The notes: generated from the sequence alone by a model not told the origin. A stretch of 64,000 bases of DNA from Tubiluchus corallicola (GCA_030141605.1 JAQGDQ010002370.1:277167-341166); one strand, 5' to 3'. Counted from the stretch's first letter, positions 1-14,089 are shown. A program made the numbers and translations.

Positions 1-3000
1 TTAATGGACAGCCAATTGGTTTTGGTCCTGGCATGAGGTCCATCTCGGCATACGTTCAGCAGGAAGATTTGTTCATTGGTACCCTGAAAGTAAAAGAACA
101 TTTGAGATTTCAGGTATTTTAATTGTACTATCAGAAGCTTCACCACACGGAGTTTGTCTACATTTGAAACTGTTTAAGATTTTCGGTTCATTACACTTCT
201 TTTGATAAGTTAGCTTATTATTACCGTCTTATATAGAGTACCAAAAGCATTTTTCAAACGTTTTTTAAAAAAATAAATAACAAAAATAATTAAACCAAAG
301 TGTGGCTGACAGAGTAAGGTAGTGCATTTTAGTGTACCTTGTACAATGCAGGTTATTTTTATACATTGAAACAAACTATACGACTGCAAACAATTCAGCA
401 TCAACATAAAAAACAACAAATCAATACATTTCAGTAACACAACAACAATGCAGTGCAATACAATACAGCAATACAAAAATGTCAGGCGATACAGTATAGC
501 GTTCAGGACAACAATGTATGCTAAACACTAGATCACTGCAACAACAATATAGACTGCAGCACAGCTTAAGTCTTATGCTGCTGTGCAAAATTGTAAATCT
601 AAAATATCTGTTGGTTTGAGTTGTAGGCTCTATTGAGAATGGACAAAGAATTCACGTATTCTCAGCGAATGAAGAAAGTTGAAGAAACTCTCACGGAGGT
701 AGTTTGCTACACCTGTATTCATTTTTAGGATCTTAAAATAATTTATACTACATTTTGTCGAGCCATAATTAAATTACTCAATTCTGCCGATGATAAAAGA
801 GGAAAAAATAGTCAAAGAAAAAGCATAAAAAATGTTCAGAAGAATGAAAGACTTAAAAAGGAATGAAGGGAAAAGGGGGCATCGAAAAAATTATGAAAAG
901 AATAGAAAGAATGAAGCAAAATCATGTGAAATCATTATTTGCCATTACAGCTTGGTTTAAAGAAATGCGAGAACACATGGATAGGCGTCCCTGGTAGAAT
1001 AAAAGGTATTTCAGGAGGCGAAAGAAAGCGTCTTGCATTTGCATCTGAGGTTAGTAAGTTATACTTTGATAATGAATAAGCATTTACTCGTTTGTATTTA
1101 TTAAAATATTGCTGGCACCTTTTGTGTCTGTGCTATTACTGAAGGTTAATAATGACATGGGAGCTACTATATGCAGAATGGTTTGAAAATTTTACCTACC
1201 TATCACTGTCATAACAATTTTTCTTAAAAGACTGTTAAAATCATTGTTTGAAAATAAGTTTGCTCTAACTATACCTGTTGTGGGTCTTGAATTAGCATTA
1301 TAGCATTTACAAATAATCTGTAAAGAGAAAAAACATTTGTCATAATTATTTCAACAACTATAATGAAATAAATGCCTTTTTCTAGATGCTAACAAATCCA
1401 AAATTAATGTTTTGCGATGAACCAACATCTGGTTTGGACTCCTTTATGGCACAAAACGTCATATGTGTTTTGAAAGACATGGCTTGTAAAGGGCGAACTA
1501 TCCTGTGCACCATACATCAACCTTCATCTGAAGTGTATGCCATGTTCGACAGGTAAAAGTGCTATGTATACAATTTTTACATGCAAAAATGTAGATTTCA
1601 TGCTTCACTATAAACCATTTTAACAGTAATAGTGACTTACGTAGTTACTTTTGGCTTCCAATTTTACTGCTGAGTCATTTCAAATTTAAAATATGTTTTT
1701 TACCTGAAACCATTAATAATTTGTATTTAGTTATTTATATTTTAAATTTTTAACTTTTAAATCTCGTATGACTATTAGGCTTTCTAAGACATATTTAACG
1801 TATTCACTAGTTTCTAGTGCTGAATAACAGTAGATAGCATTTTTAAATGCCTATGTATTTCTATTTACTTATGCTTTTTCCTGAGCATTTTTTTGTAATT
1901 TTAGGATACAGTTTTTTGCTGATTTTAGACTTTGTTTTGCTAGCTTAAAATTCCAAATTTGCCTTCTGCTGACTTACTTGGACCATAGAAACAACTGCTT
2001 GACAATGTTTTTTATATAGGCCTATATATGTAAAAATAAATTACTATTCTCTAAATTGTAATGCAGGATATTGTTAATGGCAGAAGGCAGGGTGGCGTAT
2101 TTAGGTTCAAGAAAAACTATTCATACATTTTTCAAGACGATGGATTGCAAATGTCCACCAAAGTTTAATCCTGCTGATTACTATGTGCACAGTTTAGCTG
2201 TAATCCCAGAAAAGGAGGCCCAATGCAAAGACAAAGTAGAGGTACGTACGCAGCTGCAGCGTTACCTGTAGTAAAGATTTTATAATTATTTGAGCTTATA
2301 TCTTCAATTGAATTTTGTTAAAACATTTTTTTATTAATAATTTGTTAGGTGAATAATGGGTTTCATTAATTGTAATTTTCATTAATTAAAACTGTCTTTT
2401 TGTTTTTCTTACTTTCCAACTTGTTACTTTCAGAGAATATGTAACGCATTTGAAGTGTCCCCTCAAGGTTATCTTGTCAAACAAGTTATCATGGAGAATA
2501 ATCGAAATAAACAGCTCATTGACGTAAGAAAGCAGCTGATAACAATTGGCATTGAATCTTTTAATATGTTGTTCAATTTAGTAACATCTATTAACAATCG
2601 CTAATGTTGAATCTATTAATATGTTATTCGGTATAGTAAGCCTCTGTTCGTGCATCTGTCCGTTTGGCCGTCCATGCTTCTGCCCGTTCGTTTGTCTGTA
2701 ATTCGTTATTGGTCTTGTGAACACTTTTCGAGCTAACCTTTTTTGAAGCATGACATTCATTTTTCATATAATATATAGGCTCATCAGTCAGTAAAAGAAC
2801 GACCTATCGACTTTGTGGGCCCCTTATCAAAGGTCAACGTCTCAGTTGGAAAAGTTTGTGAAGACGTAGCCTAAACTTTCATATTTTATGTATTCATCGA
2901 CTGTCAACAGGGGAAGAATCTTATGGGTTTTGAGGCCTTAAGATCAAAAGTCAGTGTCATAGGATACACTACTTGAAAAAGGTTGCGGATGCATTCTAAC

Positions 3001-5697
3001 TCTAAAGAATTAATGCAATGCATTCGACTTTCACATTTGGGCCGCCCATCAATAGGAGAAGAACCTTATCGCTTTTGGAGTCCCAAGGTTAAAAGTCGGA
3101 TTCACGGGAACCAATACTTGAAAAATACTACGACCCCCTGTTGTCAGGTGATGCTCCGCTTTGTAGTGTGCTTTGTTGATGTTTGCAGTAAATGCAATTT
3201 TGTAACATCTTGTCATGTATTACAATTAACGCCAAACCAAGATAGCTGTTTCCAGCAGTTTCATTGCAATTATTTATACATGCATTTTTTCAGTTCGGTG
3301 AATTGCTGGCTCATCGTTCAACGTAAGTAACCTCTTTTCATTAAATACAATCCAGTAACTATATTTTAATTATTTAGTAATAATACAAAAGACTGCAGTT
3401 TATGAGTTTTTATTGAATTATTTTTAGCTACTTTTTGTCTGAAAAATTGTTGAAAATGCCACTGGAAACAAGAATACAAAAACTGAAAAACCAGACTTCC
3501 AAATTTAAAATGCATGTGAATTCCTTGCTGTGTTAGCATTTTTGTTGTCACGATTATTGTGGTTGTACTTTCTGATGCATTTGCGACGAAGTATCTGCAC
3601 AAGTGAATGAGTGCCAACATTTAAATTTCGATTTCACCAATTTAACTCGAGGTAGGTTTTCCTTATCAAGTATTTCCAAACAATCACTGATATTTTGTCA
3701 TCTTTTCCTTATCAGACTCGTGTACACTTTAATGAAGGAAATCAAGTAGCCAATTATAACAATCACTGGCATCCTATTTCTTCTAATTATAGCCAGCACA
3801 CCCCAATTATTATTGTAAGGGGTTTAGCAATTACAAGCCTAAAAGCCTGTCGCCTGCTTATTACAGTTAACCAAACATTTTAGCGTATGTTTCATTTAGG
3901 TATAAAGCAAGTTGGATAAAGCAATTTATCACTCTAACACACAGAGCATTAATCAGCGTGATTCGAGATCCAATGGCAATAAAAGTGAGAACTTTTCAAA
4001 CAATGGTGAGTAGAAATCAGACTTAACTAACTAAAAGCTATGTGAATGTGATGCGAAAAATATTGTATGTGAGAGGTTTATTAGTGCAAAACATCTGATG
4101 CTTTTTTCAACTCTTTTCAGTTTTCACAAATTTTTCTTTTGTAGGTAATGGGTATAATACTTGGAATTGTCTACCTGCAGCAGGAAATGAACCAAGAAGC
4201 TGTGCAAAACATCACTTCTGTCTTGTTTATTTCAATTATAGCCATGTCTGTAAACAACGCTTACACAGTAGTCAATGTAGGTGCTAAATTGCACAAAAGT
4301 TCATCTAGTCAGTTGAAGCCCTTTTCTTTTCGCCATTGTTGTTGAAGTTGGTTGTGTTCAACAGGTTACTGGTTCAAGTCGAAAAAATGTCAGATTTTTT
4401 TGTGGAGTGTAACACTTTTCAAACTTTGACCAGTGCTCAATGGCAGACTTTAACTAATGTAGATGTTGCAAAGACACTAACTCCAGACACTGAACGGCAC
4501 AACTGACTTAGCAATATATAGGTGGTAAACTATAACTAAACAGCACTACGGTAGTGCAAACTAGTGCGCAGTAATTTTGGAACTAGTAAGTTCGGTACAA
4601 GTAAGTCTGGTCCTGGTAATTTTGGTACGAGAAAATTTTGGTACAGGGAAAATTTGGTACTGGTAAACATGGTACTAATGAAGTTTTGTCAGGCACGTTT
4701 GGTACAAGTACTTGCAGTACAAGGTAAAAATGGTATAGAATGAGTTTGGTATTACACGAGCGAGAACAACATCACAGCGAAATGAGCGGCTCTATAGAGT
4801 TATTTTCAAGCGAATAACCCAAAAATTAATATTAAAATTAATATTAACCCAAAAGCAAAAGTCAAGTCTCTTGAGAAATTGGGATTATTGTAACATTTGA
4901 GAAAAATGTACGAAAGTTTCAACAGTAAAATTGTTGGACTTTACGCTTGGGAACATTCATTTCGAAATAAAAAATTCTTTGTCTGTGTATGTTGCAAAAT
5001 AAACATAAACAAAGGCTAAAGACTAAAATAAAGACATAAAAGAGACGAGGTGGCGAAAAGACCAAGGGTCACCAAGTCAACCACCCCTATTAATACCTGT
5101 CAACCACCTGTCTCTTCTAATTATAAATATGACTATGCAGAACTTATTTTCAGTAGTTCACATAAGGCAAAACTGTAAAAATCCCATCTACACTAACTTC
5201 TTCAATAACTGCAGCATCACCATTGTTGAAAGGGATGTTGTTACGTCACGAAACAGTAAAGCTTTAAAATACTTCAGTAAAATACTTTATCTAATGAAGT
5301 TAGAATCGTAATCTGGTTCATTATCAAGAATAATTATCTAAAAGGAGACATGGAACTGGCAGAAATTCTCGGTTTTATTCAGACACATCCTTGATCAATG
5401 GGATAAAAAGCTAAGATCAGTGGTAGACGAAACCACAAGACATTTTTTCAGCCGTCTCCACATTCGAGAAGCTGAGCATCGCTGTTAGGTATAGCCTTGT
5501 ATCACACTTTAAAGGAAATCTTTTTGATCGAAGCTTCGATTGATGTCTTCACAAAGCTGGCTTGAGCAGTCATGCATAATCGAACCTGCAAATCAGTATT
5601 AACAATTTAGGCATATTTAAGGCTAATGATCTCACTCTGATCGTGTTACAAAAAACATTTATTTGCCGGCTTCCTTTTCTTTACTCGCAACCTGGTG

Positions 5698-5752
<55 letters not shown>

Positions 5753-8700
5753 CACATGGGCACATGTAAAGTCATGAAAATGAAAAAAATGTTCCATTAA
5801 TAAAAGTAACACAACAGTAAATGTTTTGTTACTTCTGTTAAATTTTTATGAATTTAAGAATGTTTTGCTTGACTTAATGCATTTCTACGTTATAGTAAAA
5901 TCCTTCGATAACTGTACAATATCGCAATTTTTAAAATACATGTACTTTTAGTTGGTTCTGCTTGCAGGTGTTTTGTGAAGAGTGTGTCATTTTTCTGAGG
6001 GAGCACTTTAATGCTAGCTATAGGTTGGACACATATTTCCTCAGCAAAATGCTGGCAGAGGTAGGGGCTGTATATTATATACACCGATGAAATTAGTGAT
6101 AAGAGTTATTTAAAGCAAGTAAGTGATATTGGATAAATGTGTTTAATTTAATGTAGAATTTTTGCAAAGCTGCATTCGTAATTAAGGTGTGAGGTAATAC
6201 AGACTTAATTATAAATCTGAAAGTCTGCAACATCAGTTTTCGATGCTGTAAGGTTTTAGGAAAAAGGAAGAAATATTACATACTTATGGGAAATATTTAA
6301 TCTCGTTAAGAAATAGTAATATGAAATATCACACAGAGAAACTAAAACTCCATATTAGGCATTTAGTGGTTTTGAGCTATAATAGTGTAATCTTTCAAAT
6401 TATTGTATCATTCAACTACCATTGTTCTTTCAGCTACCATTTTTCATCCTGTTGCCATTTCTGTTTACGCTTATACACTATTTTATGGTGGGTAAGTAAT
6501 AATGGATCCTTATCCCGCTTTTTTATTTTGTAGTGAGCTTTTTATTTTAAACTTTGATGTATGTTTTACTTATTGAGTAGTTTTCTGTGTTTTTTTCAGG
6601 TTTATATCATTCAGCGTCGCACTTTTTTGTTTGCGCTGGAATTCTCATTTTAATAGCTAATGTATCAGCGTCATTCGGTAAGCTTACGACCATACAAGAT
6701 ATTCTAATTTTGTAATTTTTTTTCAACAATTTCTCTGAGTATCTGTGTCATATTTTGGTTCAGTAAGTGCCATGCAGAAATATGGCATCAGTATCAATTA
6801 AAGTATAAAATAAAAGTCTATTGCTGATAATTTTAAGTGCAAGAAGGTACAAAAGCGAAACCTCTAGCACAATTTGTAAAAAGACATTAAAATAAACAAT
6901 GGAACGAGATTATTTTAACAACAGTATAAATTATGTGCAACAATTAACACTGCTCAGCAGTTGCATATTATTTGCACATGCTTTAGCAAAGTGAGGAACA
7001 CATAGTATAATGCTGTACTAACAATAGATGAAGTTCGCATGTACCATGCTGTAAATGAAATCTGCTGTGTTTGCCAGATGCCTTAGACGAGGCGAATGTT
7101 TTTTTGTGGCAGTTCACATTTTTGCAGAAATAGTATAGGAGAGAATATAACATACTGTTGTACTGTTGTACTAACAATAACATAAAATTTGCATATACCA
7201 GGCAGGCAGTAAAAGGAGCCTGCTGTGTTTGCCAAATGTTCCAGACAAGGTGAATATCTTTTTACACAAACGATTCATTTTATAATTAAGATAGAAAATT
7301 ATGTAATAGGTAATTCTGCCTTAATTGATGAGCAACAGACTAGATTAGGTCTCTTTTTTAAACCAGCCTGTTTTTAAGAGGTAGTCTTTGCATGGCTTAT
7401 GTTTCTGTTTGTAGGCAAAGGTTACTTAACACTTTAATTTGAATGACCTTGATTAACTTTGATTGGCAAGATTTCTTTGCATCAACTCATCGTTTTTTTA
7501 ATTTCCTTTCCAGGTTATATGATGTCTTGCTTCTCCTCCAATCCGGAGATTGTATGGGCCGCTGCTGCGCCATTTCTTATGGCAATGATGCTGTTTGGTG
7601 GTCTATTACTGAATGTGGAGTAAGTTAAATTTACCAAACAACAATAGTTATAATGTATTAATATTATTATATAGGTGCCCTATGTAATGATAGGGCTTTG
7701 CCTGTTCTCTATCACTGTTTAAGAACGTGTAGATAGAACAGCTGGCTAAGCAGATGGCAGAAAATTAATTTGAGGACTGAGTCAGATATTAAATTAAGAG
7801 TAAAACCAGGAACGCAGGCGAAAAAATTTTCAACGTAGACCTCAAAACTTTTTTGTCCGTTATTCAGGGGCATGCGGCAAAACCTCTTGCTATCATGAAC
7901 GATTTTTTCCACGTTTTGGTTCACATTGATGATGGCAAAAGGCATTGCGGAAACATCTGAATTATAATATGAATGTGTATTTCCAGGTCGATTCCTGTAT
8001 ATTTTATATGGCTTGAATATCTCAGCTGGTTTAAATACGGGAATGAGGCTCTGAACATCAACCAATGGAAAGATGTTACAGAAATACGCAAGTATTTGTG
8101 CTGGGGGTAGCATATAAATGTTCCATCAATAAATTCTGTTAATCACAGTTTAGTGCAATTTGGCATATTTTATTATTCGAAATTTTTCTGTGTAGACAAT
8201 TTATCAACTTAGGCTTATCTTAATACTGTGAATTATTAAAATATTATATGGAACTTTCATTACATGTTTAATTTATAGCATGTGAAAATGGCAACGAAAC
8301 TCAGCGGCCTTGCATACATAATGGGACAGCTGTGCTTCACCAGTTCAACTTTAAAGAGGTATCTTAACAGAAATCGTTTCTGTGTATGTCAAAACACAGC
8401 AGTTTTATTCATAAGAAAACTGTTTGAAATGGATGTCAGTGGTGATACACGCTAACAGAATTTTCAGGTTTTATGAATTTCGAGACTCTCATTATTTCAA
8501 AAAGCCAGAAGGATGAAAAGGTTCAGCGAAAGCTAACAGTACATGAGTGTGGCACAATATTCTCAGGAAGAAATTTTTGACATTTTCTTATGCTATAAGC
8601 TTGAGCAAACAACTGTGATCTAGTTTTGATAATTCTATGAGAACATTTTTGCTGTAATCCAAGTTTTGGACTCCTTATTTTCCTTACATAATATAGTTAC

Positions 8701-8828
8701 ATTGTTTTTATTTGTCCTTTTCACAGGATAATATGTACCTGAACGTTGGCTTGTTATTCGTTCTGATGGCTGGATACAGGCTTTTGGCTTTCATCATTCT
8801 TTCATTTCAAACACGGAATAAAGGCTAG
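1..8828 (+). CDS. White-like ABCG half transporter, copy A (5' end outside window)
   Basis: ABC transporter half-molecule of the ABCG/White subfamily, which pairs at membranes to move small molecules (in insects, pigment precursors). Exons, all joining in frame: 1-113 (first codon at 3), 627-698, 951-1049, 1386-1552, 2067-2241, 2434-2523, 3294-3322, 3900-4005, 4145-4276, 5968-6060, 6434-6491, 6600-6677, 7514-7619, 7987-8087, 8279-8358, 8727-8828 (TAG stop). This gives 532 residues. Visible: Q-loop AYVQQEDLF, signature GISGGE, Walker B LMFCDEP with SGLDSF, H-loop [14 protein letters not shown], then the ABC2 membrane half ([25 protein letters not shown]). [16 protein letters not shown] and LAVIP match Drosophila White as I remember it. 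Walker A lies left of the window. The intron after 8087 has a GC donor; all others are GT-AG. Exon 8279-8358 encodes a loop with two cysteines and NET/NGT sequons. Family assignment is firm; the substrate is unknown. Confidence 0.93.
2640..3130. repeat. Degenerate GGTCAAA-type minisatellite in copy A intron
   Basis: Three diverged copies of a block reading roughly gaacctatcg-tttttgg-gcccc, then a ggtcaaaggtca-like core, then a stretch ending in ttggaaaag/cttgaaaaa. They start near 2797, 2913 and 3058, so spacing is about 120-145 bp. The block is preceded at 2640-2720 by a cytosine/thymine-rich run of ctgtccgtttggccgtcc type. All lies in the intron 2524-3293. From memory this combination is common in marine invertebrate genomes; that part cannot be checked here. 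Confidence 0.55.
4565..4755. repeat. Cryptic repeat rich in TTTGGTAC and GGTACAAG
   Basis: Within the intron 4277-5967 of copy A, the words ggtacaagtaa, ttttggtacgag, ttttggtacagg, tttggtactgg, atggtacta, tttggtacaag and agtacaagg recur roughly every 15-30 bp. No constant period holds, so this is a decayed short tandem repeat rather than a clean array. It has no coding signal. Confidence 0.55.
5701..5748. repeat. (TA)n microsatellite
   Basis: About 23 uninterrupted TA units inside the intron 4277-5967 of White-like copy A. Confidence 0.95.
7002..7265. repeat. Diverged two-copy tandem duplication in copy A intron
   Basis: Two related segments of about 105-115 bp, 7002-7105 and 7149-7265, lie in the intron 6678-7513. 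Both run from a ctgtactaacaata word, through a gcatataccagg/gcatgtaccatg word, to tgctgtgtttgcca and a gacaaggtgaat/gacgaggcgaat end. The offset is about 150 bp, and copies differ by many substitutions and small gaps. Confidence 0.6.
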
Positions 8829-9154
8829 GTTGATGACATGATGCCAGAAATAGATGCATTTAAAGTGCAAAATTAAAGTCGATGCTTATCTTATGTTGAA
8901 GCTTTTCCAATCCGAAGTTAATTATCTACACTTAAATTTAGTATTTCCTTGTTAAAGTGCTAAATCAGCAATGTATTCCTAAATCCAACAAACTCACTGT
9001 TTTGCATTTAGTTTTTTCTTTACCGTGGACATGTAATAGGTTTTTACAGCGGCAGTTTATAAAGCCGAAATGCTCAAATTCAATTCAACCTTAAAATAAT
9101 TTATTGATTTAACATATATCGCAATCACATTAATTTTGAAATACATATATAATC

Positions 9155-9160
9155 AATAAA
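9155..9160 (+). promoter_or_regulatory. Candidate polyadenylation signal of copy A
   Basis: AATAAA about 330 bp after the TAG at 8826-8828 and followed at once by an A-rich run. A second AATAAA lies near 9440. Which one is used cannot be told from sequence. Confidence 0.4.
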
Positions 9161-12128
9161 GTAAAAAAAATTACGCGAAAATGATCACTGTTATTAAAAA
9201 AGATAATAAAGGGAGACCTAAGAAACTATGGCTTATGGCAGGACACCCATACATGCTACATATTATTAAGATGTTATACAATGTTAAAATCTAGAGGATT
9301 TAAATGATTAAATGATTAAATAGTCTGATTTGTTTAACACACGTTCAACGCTTCGGGTTCTTTCAGTATTTATGCGATTCTTTGCAAAAATATTATAATA
9401 TGTATAAGTGATTGTAGGCTACTGTTATTTGCAGTGTGTCAATAAAAGCTTCCTAACTTTCTAGTATTTTTTCTAGTATATATTTGTAATATGTCGTCAT
9501 TGTCTGTATATTATGTCCGATATTGTGATTTTTTTCATTGTCTAAGCAACCGAATGAAATAAATGAATAAAAATACAAAAGAAAGAGCTCAACAGCAAGG
9601 AGAAAAAAGTGAAAGAAAAATTGATAATAATAGTCAGAAAGTGTTTAACAGAAAAACAAAGACAAAGAGAACAGAAAGAGAGAGAGCGAGCGATGAGAGT
9701 GAGAGAGAGAATACTTTAGCACGAAGGCACATGATGGTCTTGAAACTATTATTACCGGTGGTAAAATAAACCGTATAAAACATTCTGTATACATGCTACG
9801 CAAGGAACAGGATACACTGCAGTCTGCATATAAAAACCCGTGACACGTCCAAATTACTCTTTCGGCTTAGAGACGTCAATGGTCAAAGCGTAATTATGGT
9901 GCTTTATATATTATGTGCATTTAATATTTGTTCTATTGTTCTGTGCTGAGTCAACGTACGGTACAGTGAGCTGTGTAAGTAGACTTACTGGTCAAAATAA
10001 GTTATGGCGGACACTGTTACAAGTGGTCACACACTTTTGCTTACCAAGCCTACTGGTTAGAAGTTAAGATTAAAAGTTTACAGCTTTAATTCTAGTTCGA
10101 ATAAATTTAAATCCTATATAAGCCTACACAAAAATTAATTTGAGGGTTTACAAATAACAAACTAGGTTTCACGTTGACGGACTCGTTTACGTCGTTGCCT
10201 GCATTAAACAGGCGTAACTTAAATTACATCAGCCAGAGCTGTATAATGTTCTTTTACAGATTTTATTTTCAAAGCTTGAATATCTCTTGCTATCCGTTGT
10301 TTCTTCTCAATATGTGTTTGCCTGTCCTGTTCTATCGATTTTTCCATTTAATTTTTTTGTCATTGAGACAAGGCGAAACGGAAACAAACCAGCAGAAAAT
10401 TCGACTGGGAATAACCAGTTGGAAAATTATCTGACTACGATATGTTATAATTAATCGAGTAGTAATTTTAATAATCCGCGCTTTTCCTGCCAGACTAACT
10501 AAAGATTTTTGATTACAGGCGTCTGCGTTCTAAATTCGAATCAGCTATAGACTTTTGACCAAAAACTTCTGAATTTTTGACAAGTGTTTTAACATGACGA
10601 AGAGGTATGTAACTAATTTTGTTTTTATAATCATTAGCTAGAGTTAATTTAATTCTATGTTTATTTAGTATAGTTAGGATTTTAAAAGTTTCAGCTCTAA
10701 GCTAATATCTGCTTATTTCGGACTAAAGTGTCAAATCATGATTGTTCGTTACAGCTACAGCTTTTTTACTTGATAAGCTTCGAAATCACCGGACAGTTTA
10801 TTCGGTCTAACTTAAACGGTTTTTGATAGTAAGAAACCGTCTATGATTTTTGTTCGGTCATAAATACATGATGTCTTGTAAACAGAATGTCCCTCTTTTA
10901 AATCCAGACTTCACTTCAACTTTTCCGCATTTCCGGTTAAGTTAAACTTGGTACCAAAATGTAATCGTGAGTCTGTAACAGCATTAATGACTCAGACCCC
11001 AACACACGATGTATATTGTGCAACTTGAGTTGAACTGCAGCTCTTTTCAAATGATTTGTTCATTAGATTAACTCGTTTCTTATATACATTTATATAGTTA
11101 TTTACACGTTTGCTCTTTAGCTCCATTGTTTACATGTTTTGCTTTTTCAGCTCCATGTTTTTCTGTTTTGTGGTAACAACTGCTGTTTTAAAAAGGTCAT
11201 ATCTTTAAATTTAACAAAACGAATATTCTACTAAGGTAGTTAACTAAATTATCATTCTTTTCAAGCGCCATTTGTTTGCATAGCCAGGGGACGGGGGCAA
11301 CAGTACGCGTGTGCCTTGAGATATCAGCAGTAGAGAAGACCACTTCTGGATGTAATTCGAAATCAGTCGACTACTATGTACGATTATCACCATACTGACC
11401 GAGTTATCAAAATAATAAAAGCACAAGAAAATGCTCCTCAGAATTTGCTACTTACTAAATTTTAACGGTAAACCATTTTAAACAATTTCGTAGCTTATTC
11501 TTCGACAACTAAGCAAAAGCTTCAAGTACTTTACATTGTCAATAAGATCAATTGTATTTTTTGGTGACCCAGTTGTGCACCCTGAAATGTATTTACCAGT
11601 TCGCGCACACATTTTAAATGATTACAAACTTTATTTTTCAATTACATAAGACATCACACAAGTACATAAGGGTAATGCTACATAACAGGACTTTGTACGG
11701 AAAATTCTTTGTGAAAGTTCCCTATTGTTTCTCTTTAAGTATTATTACAAACACTTGAGTTTTTGTTATGGCATTAATCGCACATAATAGTTAAATTGTT
11801 TCTTCCATGAATTTAAAGAAGACTATTTGGCGCATTTTATTAGGTGATATCGCACTTTGCTCCAGGTTATGTTGCTGAACAAAATGAGCCATTTGAGCAA
11901 CTGACCTACTGACTTCGAATATTTTATATAAGATCTTGTTGAGAAATTTTTGTCAAAAGTCAAATAAGATATTAGACGAATCCTGCTGCTTAAAAATTAA
12001 ATTGCTTTTGATGCTCAAATTGAATGATATAATCACTATGGCGGGTAAACTTGTGCTCATGAGAGTATGAAGCTATCGGGTGGATGAACCGGCTGCACTT
12101 TTGAAGCTGCACACCTGGCGTAAAAATG

Positions 12129-12210
12129 AATCCAACCTGTTTCCTGTGCCGTTGTGAATCTAGTCTGTTTCCAGTGCTGATTAATCCAATCTGTTTCCTG
12201 TGCCCATGAG
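12129..12210. repeat. Three degenerate copies of a 26-28-bp unit
   Basis: Units begin near 12129, 12157 and 12183, each of the form aatcyarYctgtttccwgtgc followed by a variable tail. It falls in the intergenic stretch and produces a repetitive HRKQ(I/V)G-type frame on the opposite strand, which I regard as accidental. Confidence 0.6.
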
Positions 12211-13599
12211 TTTTCTTGCGAAATCCCATCCTCCTAGATAACTTTATCATTTCAGTTTCGTATTTTTTTTTACTTTTTTTACATTTCACCTGTTAAACGG
12301 GTCGAAAATGTCTTCCATGCAAAACTTGGATTAGATCATTCTACTGACTTTCAATTTTGATTAAACTAGTGGCATATAATCAATTCTGTTCTTAAAACTT
12401 CAGAGTGAATCAGCCAGAGCAGGACTAATAATTTATTGAAGCTTTATGAAAGTTTTTTTGCCACCCCAAAAAGAACGTATTTTTACTTTTTCTAGCCTGA
12501 ATTGCAGTTTTATGCGCTCCTTCAGCATAAATTTTTGGAACTTTTACTTCAAGCTCAAGCCTATATTTAGTGAATTTCTTAGCATTGTACTTCTGTTAAC
12601 TTAGACCTAATTAAGCAGTAGTTACAACTATGTTTAATAAGTAAGACCAATAGTTGGTAGCATAAAAGAGGGCAAAGTCAGAAACATGGAGCTGCTTCAG
12701 CCATCATGTTGATTTTTGACCTTTGGGGGAAATATGCAAAACTTTTCAAAAAGATGAAATATCTTAGGCTGATTTTTTAACTTTAACGCCATTAGAGGTT
12801 AGGTGATAACGGCAGTGGAGGTTGGGGGTGTTGACATCAATAGATACGACATTTACAGTCTTTGTGTAAGTAGTGAGTCAAGTGACGTCAATAGGTTTTT
12901 GTTACGGCGTAGGTCATTTTATCAATTTCTCCAGTAATCCTAATTCTGATTAAGGTCAGCAATATCACAATACGGCTAATATTTAAAACAGGCAATTTGG
13001 AAATTTCTGGTTTCAGAAAAAGTGTCAGGCGTATTGCTGTCAAGATATTGTGTCGTACCTAAACTGTATTTTGCACAAATTTCAAATTGACAGTTTTATG
13101 GCTGGGCTGGGCTGGGCTGTCCGGTAGGGGGATACATGTGATACTTTTTACGATTTCTTTGAGGAGTTCATCGTTTACAACATCGAACATAAGATTATTT
13201 CTGCTTCAAAGTTCAAAGTGCAGCATGTAGTACCAAGACTGGTGCCACTGCAGAAATGGATATGACGTCATTAATGGGTGAAGACAGTGGCCAATATACA
13301 AGATTTACTCTAAGCTAAAGCTGTTTAGAAAGTTAAATTTGCATGTGTTTATAGTAGCATTAGACTCGTCAAACTGCAGCGTAAATAAACAGCATAAATA
13401 TTGAGAAGTAGTCCTAAATTGTTATGCATCAAAATTATGTATTATTATGTATTATGTATCTTTCAACAAAAGAAAGACGATCTAAGTTTAAGACGATATA
13501 AGACCTTTCTTGTATATAAGTTTACTACGTTTCTGTAAGCTAACTTTGTGTTTTTACTTGTGCCTTATTTTATTCTTCTTCTATGGAATATAAATGTCT

Positions 13600-13618
13600 G
13601 AAATAAAATAAATAAATA

Positions 13619-13708
<90 letters not shown>
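13600..13708. repeat. (TAA)n microsatellite
   Basis: A short AAATA-rich lead-in followed by about 29 TAA units, intergenic between the two transporter copies and close to the orphan exon. Confidence 0.95.
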
Positions 13709-14089
13709 TGTTAGTACCAGCTAATAAATATTAATTTAACTGCTGATCTTGCATTTATCTTCTATGTATTCTTCTATTTACAAAGAGAGCTTTTGTTTCA
13801 CGAGGTGTAGAGAGCAGATACGTGCTACAAAAAGTTTCAGTTTTTAGGACTTGTGACCGCATGCTTTAAGAAGCCAGACAGAAATTGATGTAGTTGAGCG
13901 ATATCCCACTACTGAGTTCATTTATTGAAGAAAATGTTTGGTACTGTGTGACTGGTTAGCCGTGTTAAAACAAACATAGCATTATAGCAAGTGTCATATA
14001 GCATTAACAGCAATTTGGTCTATAAGCCAGTCTGACTCATTTTTTCTTCTGTAAGCTTGCTATAATGTTTTCTCTGTGTCTTTTTTCGG

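Larger units (their letters stand above)
8829..14089. other. Intergenic stretch between the copies; no gene seen
   Basis: After the 3' untranslated region of copy A, I see no exon with splice sites and family motifs. It holds a purine-rich GA tract (about 9660-9715, which makes a spurious charged reading frame), a short degenerate 26-28-bp repeat at 12129-12210, four GGGCT units near 13097-13120, and a TAA microsatellite at the right end. The longest open frames (under 100 codons) are AT-biased and resemble nothing known to me. Confidence 0.6.

Noticed and set aside
9563-9769. Highly charged K/R/E-rich open frame
   Set aside because: Low-complexity purine-rich sequence; no homology recognised and no splice context.
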